A DNA stretch of 29,571 bases. It comes from Jimgerdemannia flammicorona (taxonomy: Eukaryota > Mucoromycota > Endogonomycetes > Endogonales > Endogonaceae). Of the stretch, positions 22,271 to 29,074 are shown one piece after another. The notes under the pieces were generated by a model that had not been told where the DNA came from, did no database searches, and was given only the letters and a program-made list of their open reading frames with translations. The stretch is taken from contig RBNI01000537.1 in NCBI GenBank assembly GCA_003990745.1, positions 1 to 29,571 of the forward strand. The letters run 5' to 3'. The stretch's first letter is position 1, and each line of letters opens with the position of its first letter. Both the position numbers and the translations under genes were made by a program.

Positions 22271-22520
22271 ATAGCTCTTAGGGAGACCCAGCCCAGGCCT
22301 CCTCCTCTTTAGATACTTAGAGTCTGATGAACTTTGGCTTACTATTTACTTAAAAATGATCAGTATTCAATAAAACTTGCTATATCTTGAAGCTTGACCT
22401 CTGCTGCATCTGGTATACCTAAGTATATAATGTAAAAACTTGAAAATATATTGCTTTTTATATAAGGATGCTAGTGTGGCTTAGCTCAGTCTACTTGGTT
22501 TGAGCAAAAGAAGTCTTTTA
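22271..22520 (-). other. LINE-2 5' untranslated region
   Basis: About 250 bases from the right target duplication to the first ATG, with no coding frame. An internal Pol II promoter would be expected in a LINE 5' UTR, but none is recognisable by eye. Confidence 0.5.
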
Positions 22521-22535
22521 AATTATAAATAATAT
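22521..22535. repeat. LINE-2 target-site duplication, right copy
   Basis: AATTATAAATAATAT, identical to 16696-16710, at the 5' end of LINE-2. Confidence 0.85.
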
Positions 22536-22632
22536 CTATTTGATCTTATTATTAAACTACTAAGATAAGACTCAAACTCTTTTAACCTGAGAATTATTTA
22601 CTCTAGATTATTTCTAATTTAGATTATATTAT
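22536..22632 (-). repeat. LTR remnant F, right part
   Basis: CTCAAACTCTTTTAACCTGA followed by ATTTACTCTA aligns with the element A LTR around 9935-9970. CTAATTTAGATTATATTATA matches the LTR end CTAATTCAGATCAATCATTACA by mostly transitions. The middle of the LTR is missing, so F is internally shortened to about 170-190 bases once LINE-2 is removed. Confidence 0.5.
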
Positions 22633-22649
22633 AACTTTTTCCTAAATAG

Positions 22650-23052
22650 TATAATAGTTAATCTAAATTAGGAATAATAATTAGAAGATAGATATTTGAT
22701 TATAGTATCTGAATCTGATTCTCAATATAGTATAGTATATACATAGTTTAGCAGTCACTTAATCTCTTAGTTGTATAATTTGTATAGTTATATAAAACTC
22801 ACAATTGTATAGATTATAGATATATAGATCTCTCAACCATATGAAATAACTTATAGGAAAAGAAGTTCAACTTAATTACTATATAGCTAGTAAACTTATA
22901 TAATATTTTTAGTATTTAGAGTAAATAAATCTTAGATCAAAATAGTTCAAGTAAAGAGATAAGGAACTATTATACTAAAAAAAACTCCTTTCTCTACTAC
23001 TATACTGATTATAAGATCTAATAGATAACTAAGTTCTCTTTCTCTAATTTAC
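22650..23052 (+). repeat. LTR E: element A-type LTR in opposite orientation
   Basis: The reverse complement of 22650-23052 aligns with much of the element A LTR. Matching blocks include GAACTATTTTGATCTAAGAT next to TTTACTCTAAATACT, AAGTTTACTAGCTATA, and GATTCAGATACTATAATCAA. It begins TATAATAG for TGTAATG and ends ATTTACA, about 400 bases. Direct repeats at its ends are not seen, and no internal gypsy gene is recognised next to it, so it is either solo or one end of a lost element. Confidence 0.65.
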
Positions 23053-23061
23053 AACTCTCTC

Positions 23062-23078
23062 TATTTTAGTATAGTTTG

Positions 23079-23127
<49 letters not shown>

Positions 23128-23142
23128 CTTAGTATAGTTTAC
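23062..23142. repeat. T46 tract between 18-bp direct repeats
   Basis: Positions 23062-23079 and 23125-23142 are copies of TATYTTAGTATAGTTTRC, differing by two transitions, with T46 (23080-23125) between them. This looks like a target duplication around an insertion that consists only of a poly(A) tail in - orientation. Confidence 0.7.
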
Positions 23143-23413
23143 TATATCTACATATTATAGAGTAGTGAAAGGAAGATAATAGTAATAAGTTATCTCTTTA
23201 TTGATATCAGATCAGTACTTTTTCTACTTTTTTATAATTTCTAGTATCTCTAGTTATATCTAAAATATACTCATTTTGGTATAGCTTCTTTTTTCTTTTA
23301 CTATTATTAATAAAATATTATTTTAGTATATTATAAGCTATATAGAGAGTCAGTCAACCTTAGATATCAAGTACTAATATAGGTTATCTACAGATTGTTG
23401 ATATCTATAATGA
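23143..23413. other. AT-rich stretch, no gene seen
   Basis: Low-GC sequence with short T and A runs. No frame longer than chance and no LTR similarity that I could find. Confidence 0.4.
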
Positions 23414-23826
23414 GGCTCTCTGAGCTTTAGTAAGCTTTCTGATAAATATAGTTCTAATATAAGTTACTACTTTTTAGATAGAGTTAGAATAGAAGAGGAG
23501 ATAGCTATCACAGATAAGAGAAAGAATAATTATAGTAAATTAGTCAGATACCAGGCTGGAGATAGTCATCAGAATTGGTATAGATACTATATTAGTAAAG
23601 TCTTCAGATTGATACTAAGTGATTAGATAGTAGGTATCACTCTTGATAGCTTTCAGTAATATATAAGATTAGACTCTAGTTATTTGGAGTTATTGGAGAA
23701 TCTGAGGCTATTCAGATTAGATATTTAGGCTATACTTAATTGGAACTAGAAACTGATATAGTAATATAATTGAGGTCTATAGGTTTGAGTAATGAGATAT
23801 TAGAGATCTCTTCTTATCTTATATAT
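23414..23826 (+). pseudogene. Decayed + strand reading frame of unknown nature, cut by LTR C
   Basis: From 23414 one frame reads about 75 codons without a stop (FSKLSDKYSSNISYYFLDRV, EEEIAITDKRKNNYSKL, HQNWYRYYISKVFRLILSD). It continues in frame to 23826 with stops that fit lost Gln, Trp or Arg codons (for example GITLDSF, then YLELLENLRLFRLDI, then ILNWN). There is no start codon. The residue make-up is protein-like, but I recognise no family. It could be gag-like sequence of an element belonging to LTR E, or a host gene fragment. The right end is cut by the LTR of element C. Confidence 0.35.
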
Positions 23827-24052
23827 TGTCACGTAGTGGTCGCTGAGTCCTTCAAATACACCAGATTCTCTTCAAGGTGTATCTCTTAGACTAACTCAAG
23901 TTTATTATAAGCAAGTTCTTATTGGAGTGCCTTCCCAAGGTCTTATAGTCCTCAAACTTCTTATCTTTAACTGTCTTGTTATCTCTTAGATTGCTTGCAA
24001 GGAAGTGTGTGTAAGTGAAACCAGAACTGACTTTATTTCAGAGAAAATAAGA

Positions 24053-24064
24053 GGGGTATTTATA
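24053..24064 (-). promoter_or_regulatory. LTR C TATA box
   Basis: TATAAATACCCC on the - strand, the same box as in LTRs A and D. It lies about 230 bases from the LTR end, so R-U5 would be short. Confidence 0.6.
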
Positions 24065-24169
24065 CAAAATATAATTCAATGGTTGCTAAGATATAAAGCT
24101 AAATATAAACTCCAATAACTAAAACTACTAAGTTCCAGAGTTGGTACTGATGGTTGTACAGGTTCAGGA

Positions 24170-24290
24170 TGCTGGCATTATCCAGTATTACATCAAAATA
24201 CCAGTGCTGGAACAATTTCGCATCACCTCAGAATACCAGTACTGGCATTATCCAGTATTATATGAGAATACTGGTGCTGGCATTATCCAG
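24170..24290 (-). repeat. 35-bp tandem repeat, about 3.5 copies, in U3 of LTR C
   Basis: Three full units begin at 24170, 24205 and 24240, and a 16-base partial unit at 24275. Each starts TRCTGG and the full ones end ATACYRG; the outer ones share TGGCATTATCCAGTATTA. They lie just upstream of the TATA box on the element strand, the usual place of retroviral-type enhancer repeats. Confidence 0.8.
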
Positions 24291-24303
24291 TGTAACAAAG
24301 AAC

Positions 24304-25496
24304 TTAGAGCAGAAAGTTCAGGATTATGGGGGCTTCATCATCATCATTACTAAAGGAGATGAGATCTGCAAATTTGTCATACAGGTTGCGCATTTCACAT
24401 ATGTCACGCGGGATGATGTCATCGCCAATGACGTCATCATATTCAGCTGTAGCAAGAAAATTGGGAACAAGGTCTGGAGCTCTCCAGTCTATGAGGTTCT
24501 CTTTTACAAAATAAGGAACAAATGTGGAGTCTTGGAGAGATCTAACCCGGATGCTTGGGCCTTGGAATACTGAGATCAATCCTTGCAGGAATTGGTCTGG
24601 GTTGTCCTGGAGGATGGGGTGCCAGAAGTCTTCTACTTCTTCACTGTTGAGGGTGATAGTGGACTGGGCTTCTGTAGCCACCCTGGCTTCTAGTGCATTG
24701 ATATGGCGAGATGACAGGTCTCTGAAGTCTGAGACTCTAACATACTTCAAGTTGGGGATCAACCATGGTGCATGCCTGAAGATCTGATGGATCTTCTTAG
24801 CTATCCTTGTTTCACATATGTCCATGGGAGTAGCATCTTATAGCTCTTGGGTGCTGGCCTGTGGGAACTCCTGGCAGAGGAGGTTTCCTATTTTGTACTT
24901 CTGCTACATTTGGAGGCATTTGGTAGCAATGGTGATCCTTGTTTCTATTTCATGGCAGTAGAGAATAAAGTGATAAGGGTCTGCAGTGCCCAGATAGACA
25001 CTAGGAGTCCTTCTTGAGCAGGTCCCCATGGCTCTTCTGATGTCTTGGAACATCCTTTCTTCAACTGAGATACCTTGGTGGTTCCTTGACCTTGAGGTTT
25101 GGTAGGTGACAGATATTTCATTTGTGGTAAGTCTTTGAGCTATTTTGGGATTGGTAGTTCTTGTTGGTTGCTGCTACTGCAGTTCCTTGATCCTTCTTTT
25201 ATATTCTTCAGAATGCTTGTGCTGTGTCACAATGACTCACAGTTGGTCATCATTGCTCATCTTGTATGCTGTATAATCTTCTTGTGCTCTGATCTGGTAG
25301 CTTGCAAGGAAATGCTGTCTCCTATATTGATGTCATCATTCTGGAGTCACTGTTACATCTTCTTCCTGAATAAGGATCTTCCTGAGCATCCTTATTCATT
25401 GGTCCAGTCCTGAAAAATTTGCTGATCCCATAACCTCTGGCAAGGGGTCAAAAAGTGGTATTTATGGGCTGGCATCTTCTCTTTGTATTTTGGCAT
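24304..25496 (-). pseudogene. Element C: U3 reading frame of unknown function, homologue of the one in LTR D
   Basis: The likely start is the ATG at 25496 (MPKYKEKMPAHKYHF). A frame change near 25390 moves it into the frame that runs to 24304, about 398 codons with roughly six in-frame stops at Gln, Arg or Trp codons. The last 174 codons (24825-24304) are fully open. The protein is polar, has no hydrophobic segment and no signal peptide. Three short motifs recur in the same order in the protein of LTR D: KYKIGNLL, IAKKIHQIF...LIPNL, and DDVIGDDIIPRDI. A TATA-like TATAG lies about 24 bases upstream of the ATG. No known family recognised. It is neither gag nor integrase, and not an envelope by appearance. 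Confidence 0.55.
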
Positions 25497-25710
25497 GATG
25501 GTGAAGAGTCACTCTCTTCATATAGAGCAAGGGCCTGATTCTGATCTTGACCAATCAGTTGATGGTTCGAACTCCTCTAACTTTGAAAGTCTCACAGATG
25601 AGTAGTTACCAGTGCCATATCCCTTAGAGAATGGTCCAGACAGATAGCCTGCTGGTCACGGGACATGCTGTTATGATTTGTGGACTAGAACCTCATGGGC
25701 AGTCATCACG

Positions 25711-25725
25711 TTTTGCTTCTCTTAT
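25711..25725 (-). promoter_or_regulatory. Element C: polypurine tract candidate
   Basis: The - strand reads AAGAGAAGCAAAA between the pol stop and the proposed LTR start. It is less pure than the tracts of A and D. Confidence 0.45.
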
Positions 25726-25726
25726 A

Positions 25727-26864
25727 TAGGTTCGTGGTATTTCTTGAGTCTGTTCCTATGTACCATAGTAGGCAGTATGGTCTCTGAGATTTTTCTAAGC
25801 CAGAAGGTAGTTCTCTTGATATCTTGCACATAGAAGGGTTCTTTCCATTTGGGCTCCAGTTTGTGCGACCATGAGGCTTCTACTATATTTCGATATAGTA
25901 GAACCTTTTCTCTGATTCAGATGGGTTCTAGGGTCTTGTAATTCTTTTCCACATTCTTCCTTATCAGTGCTTGTGACTTGGTGATGTAATCTTCAGTTTT
26001 CTTCCTGATTTGGTGTAGTCTCCAGATTTCTGCATCAACCCATCTCCAAGTTAGGTCTAGATTTGTGGCTGAGGTTCCATCAGAATCTTCTTCACTGAAG
26101 AGCAGCTCTCTTGGGGTAAAATGTGTGCTCTGTGACCATATGTCTCATAGGACAGAGAGGGTAGTTGGGAGATAGTTATCCCAATTCTCATATGTCTCTG
26201 AGATCTTCGCTAGGATGTTCTTAAGAGTCTTGTTGATTCTTTCTGTCTGTCCATTTCCTTGAGGGTGGTACATGGTGGTCTTAATGTACTGGATCTTGTA
26301 TTTCTGATATATTATCTCATAGAATCCATTGACAAATTCCATGCCACAGTCTGTGGTGATTTGCTTCAGTGTCTTGTAGTAGCAGATGATTTCTCAGTGT
26401 AGGAAGTCAGCTATAGAGAGGGCATTGGCTTCTTGTAATGCTCCTGCCTCTATCCATTTGGTGAAGAGGTTTACAATAACTATAATATAGTAGTTTCCTG
26501 ATAGTATTACTGGTAGTAGTCCAATGATATTTATTGTGATGTGGTGGAAGGGGATAGGCTCAATTCTTGATGACCCAGGTGCCTGGTCTTGCTGATCTTA
26601 TTTCTGTTTTTGGCACTTGTCACACCCTTTGACAAATTGGTGCAGGTCTTCTTCTATCTTGGGCCACCATATGGTTCTTCTTACCTTGTCATATGTGTTG
26701 GTTCCTCCTAAGTGTCCTTGCTCATATACTTCCTTCATTACTTGATACTTCTTGTGTTTGGGTATTACTAACTTTCCTCCTTTTCTGAGTATAGTGTTGT
26801 CTAATTTAAACTGTTTCCAAGTCTGGTTGATGATGGTAATTGTCCAGGGTTCGAGATGGTTGGG
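25727..26864 (-). pseudogene. Element C: integrase, truncated at its N-terminal side by element D
   Basis: The frame enters at the LTR of D and reads HLEPWTITIINQTWKQFKL, then the zinc domain EQGHLGGTNTYDKVRRTIWW and CDKCQKQK (26740-26600) with all four ligands. In the core, TINIIGLLP (about 26520-26545) has Asn where the first catalytic Asp stands. TTDCGMEF (26335-26360) and GQTERIN (26235-26255) keep the second Asp and the Glu. The C-terminal domain reads PKWKEPFYVQDI and ends HRNRLKKYHEPI-stop. There is no chromodomain. Stops occur near 26598, 26400 and 25925. It is a close relative of the element A integrase. RT and RNase H should lie beyond element D, to the right of the window. Confidence 0.8.
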
Positions 26865-27341
26865 TGTAAGAGGGTTGCTTTTTAGAGTAACCGTTACGTA
26901 GTTCTGGAAGGATTTTCTGGAAGTTCTAGATATTCTGGAAGACCGTTTTCTTATGGTCAAGATCAATTTCGTATGGAGTACGTCCTCTACGCTTATTGAT
27001 TTCAAGATCGGGTTGACGTCTCAACCAAAGTCCTTTCAATGGACTAGTTCTGGATATTCAGGATTTTCCGTATTTCAGGAAGTTCAAGAAACTAAGGCCA
27101 GCTTAGTTGAATTGGCGTATCGCTGCAGACAATACCCAATTAGGAAATTTCGTGATGGGGTTAGGAGTAGGACCTAACGGGGAGCGGATTTACTTAAGAG
27201 TGGTTTGGGGGTTATTAAATAGATTTATTTGTTATTCATGATATTGCTATACTAGGAGTAGTTGTGTGAAGGGGTATTGTGGGGAAGTGCTCAGAGTTGT
27301 GTTCGGATTGTTCAGGTCTGAGATTCTGAGGTCTGGGGGAG

Positions 27342-27353
27342 GGGGTATTTATA
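27342..27353 (-). promoter_or_regulatory. LTR D TATA box
   Basis: TATAAATACCCC on the - strand, shared with LTRs A and C. AATAAA follows about 125 bases downstream, as expected for R/U5. Confidence 0.6.
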
Positions 27354-27472
27354 CTAGTGAAGGGCTATCTGGACTATGCTAAATATAGGTGTAGCACTAA
27401 GTGCTTTGCTGAGTCGGAATGCAGTCACGTAGTACAAGTATGATCTGACATGTCAAGAGATCATCTGACTGC

Positions 27473-27479
27473 TGAGTCA
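27473..27479. promoter_or_regulatory. TGAGTCA bZIP-type site upstream of the LTR D TATA box
   Basis: A perfect TGAGTCA, with a near match TGAGTCG at 27410-27416. These are sites of the Gcn4/CPC1/AP-1 class by sequence only. Confidence 0.35.
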
Positions 27480-27542
27480 GTTCACAGTCATGTCATACAA
27501 GGCTAACCTAACTATACTATGACTGCTAATCTATTTATAGGT

Positions 27543-28694
27543 TTAGGCGCTGTCTGGGTAGTCTTCGATGACATCACCATTGATGATATCATCTCTGATG
27601 AAGTAGTCGTCTAGAAAGAGTGGTTCGCAGATTACTTCTCCTTGTTCACTGAGGTAGTAATACATTGGAACTTCATCTCCATCCCACAGGATAGCATCAT
27701 CTGTCTCGTATGCTGGATAAGGTGTTGGGGGGCGAAGAAGTGGTGCATCATCTTTGTTTTCATCAGATTCACTGTCTGCGTACCTTCTGTAAGTTACAGC
27801 ACTATGAGTCACAGGGTTGTAGTATGCTGGCAGTTGTGGTTCGTGTCGCTCATACTCAGGTGGTGGAGTGGTTGGTTCAATCTCGAGGGTTGTCTGAAGG
27901 TACAGGTTGTGTTCTCCAGTCTCTTCATTGTAGTTGAAGTAATCGGGGGTGAATGCAGGTTGGTATTCGTGCTAGTGGTCATTGTCCCAATAAGCCTCAT
28001 ATGTGGTTATGAACTGTTGTAAGTTCATTGGCAGAGTTGGCGGTATGATCAGAGTTGGTAGAGATCCTTGGCTTGAGGTCATGTCAGTGTCAGAAGGATC
28101 ATTGTCTTCTGCTTCGTCTTTGTCAAAGTTAATTATATCGTAGATATCCTTCATGGCATATCCAACTTGAGGCATTTGCAGGATGTGATCGTCGGGGTGT
28201 GGAAAGGTTCTGTCTGTGGTTTCAATGTACTCAAGATACTTATGGTTGAGTTCTTGTATCATGTCGTCGATTTGGCCGTAAGACAGGGTGGCAACCATTT
28301 TGCTGGTAGTAACTCGGAGGCGGGGAATAAAGGTGCTGTACTCATAAAAGAGTTCTTGGTGTTTGCGGGCGATGAGCTTCTAGTGTTGAGACATCTGGGT
28401 AATGTCTGTATCATGGTGGTATTCAACCATGTCTTCCAGGAGGCGGCCGATCTGGTAGTAGCTTGAGATTTGTCCAATCCGGTGGGCCTCGTTAAGCATG
28501 TTCAGGGCATTCCATCGGGCTTCTACGAAGTAGAGAGGTGCTTGGCTGTAGATATTCATGAGGGGCAGAGGGGGTGTGGCTCGGTTGACAATGGCATTCC
28601 AAATGTCAGCGCGGATGCGGTTGTAGATCTCGGTAGTTATGTTTGTATATTTGGAAGTTGTGGTTGTTATTGTTTTGGTTCTTCGTTTCGACAT
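27543..28694 (-). pseudogene. Element D: U3 reading frame of unknown function, two in-frame TAG codons
   Basis: 384 codons in one frame from an ATG at 28694 (MSKRRTKT), broken only by TAG at 28380 and 27972. Both follow His codons and fit CAG to TAG. The N-terminus is basic and Thr-rich, and the middle and end are acidic. I see no signal peptide, membrane segment, zinc motif or catalytic triad. Shared with the frame in LTR C, in the same order, are YYQIGRLL (about 28440-28463), IARKHQELF...FIPRL (about 28330-28375), and DDYFIRDDIINGDV (about 27570-27605). A run DEAEDNDPSDTD and two Pro-rich stretches (TTPPPEYE, LLRPPTPYPAYE) suggest disordered linkers. The TATA-like box at 28709-28716 is very close to the ATG, so a later ATG may be used. 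Function unknown. Confidence 0.6.
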
Positions 28695-28708
28695 GTCTCA
28701 GGGCTGGG

Positions 28709-28716
28709 TATATATG
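28709..28716 (-). promoter_or_regulatory. TATA-like box before the LTR D reading frame
   Basis: ATATATAC on the - strand, about 15-22 bases before the ATG. Two TGACTCA sites lie 60-120 bases further upstream (28777-28783 and 28808-28814). It suggests that the frame has its own promoter. Confidence 0.35.
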
Positions 28717-28929
28717 CATTTGTTCTGGATTGGTAAGATTCTATTTGTGTGAATCTTGTGTTCCGTGACTTGGTATTGACTCAGCTTTGTGCGCTGTGAC
28801 TTCTGTTTGACTCAGCTTCGTGATCTTGCAGGTGATTTCCAGATTTGTTTGAAGATCATGTGTGATTTCAGTGGCTTGTTCAGAGGATGATGTATGGTTT
28901 CTGTGGCTTGGAGGTTATGCGCTTACAAC

Positions 28930-28941
28930 TCTCCCCTTCTT
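28930..28941 (-). promoter_or_regulatory. Element D: polypurine tract
   Basis: AAGAAGGGGAGA on the - strand, followed by GT and then TGTAAG of the LTR. It marks the start of the 3' LTR and fixes its right boundary. Confidence 0.7.
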
Positions 28942-29074
28942 AGCTTTTGACGTCCTCGTCGGGACCTTCTAATTTTGTTCTGTCTTGCTGAGTTCTTGAT
29001 TAGGTTCATGATAATTATAATGTTCAAGAGAGTAGTATATGTTGTGTACTGATAGATGTTGGAGTATTCGGATT

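Larger units (their letters stand above)
16711..22520 (-). mobile_element. LINE-2: Tad-like non-LTR retrotransposon, RIP-decayed, with target duplication
   Basis: A full-length insertion of about 5.8 kb between two copies of a perfect 15-bp direct repeat. Reading the - strand, it has a 5' UTR of about 250 bases, ORF1 from about 22270, ORF2 from 20456, a short 3' region and a poly(A) tail of nearly 50 bases (16711-16758). ORF1 shares a recognisable block with LINE-1 (FWEGTKLR against IWEGTSLR; EGKEAMGLERDW against AGKEASEKARDW), so the two are related families. It is more decayed than LINE-1, with many stops and several frameshifts. Confidence 0.85.
23827..25710 (-). repeat. Element C: long 3' LTR carrying a reading frame (proposed)
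   Basis: The left end on the + strand is TGTCACGTAG. The right end is placed at the CATCACG at about 25704-25710, because the integrase frame ends just beyond it and a purine-rich run lies between them. The LTR would be about 1.88 kb. It holds the TATAAATACCCC box (24053-24064), a 35-bp tandem repeat just upstream of that box, and a frame of about 398 codons further upstream in U3. A shorter LTR (23827-24297, also TG...CA) is possible; no polypurine tract precedes that alternative end, and the frame would then occupy the position of env. Confidence 0.55.
26865..28927 (-). repeat. Element D: long 3' LTR carrying a reading frame (proposed)
   Basis: On the + strand it begins TGTAAG at 26865 and ends CTTACA at 28927, a perfect 6-bp inverted terminal repeat. 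A clean polypurine tract directly follows, and the junction GT|TGTAA matches element A. Length would be 2,063 bases. On the element strand it contains, in order, two TGACTCA sites, a TATA-like box, a frame of 384 codons, a TGAGTCA site, TATAAATACCCCC and an AATAAA at about 27220. On the left side the integrase of C begins at once. The 5' LTR is outside the window, so duplication of the whole unit is not shown. Confidence 0.6.

Noticed and set aside
22478..22512. A tRNA A-box-like stretch (TTAGCTCAG...GAGC) on the + strand, with a weak T-arm-like sequence near 22564-22580
   Set aside because: The two parts lie on opposite sides of the LINE-2 border, the anticodon arm and acceptor stem do not pair properly, and the T-loop lacks TTC. 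It is not a tRNA gene or a convincing SINE.
26892..27499. A shorter LTR for element D (about 608 bases), with CGTTACGTAG resembling the left end of LTR C
   Set aside because: It lacks a TG start on the left and a polypurine tract on the right, whereas 26865-28927 has a perfect 6-bp inverted repeat and a clean tract. Kept as the main alternative to be tested.
27642..28466. + strand frames opposite the U3 reading frame of LTR D
   Set aside because: The - strand frame has better protein-like composition, an ATG in context, motifs shared with LTR C, and the same orientation as the element.
24304..28694. The possibility that the U3 frames encode envelope-like proteins
   Set aside because: No signal peptide, no hydrophobic fusion or anchor segment, and no Cys pattern is visible; the proteins are polar and acidic at the C-terminus.
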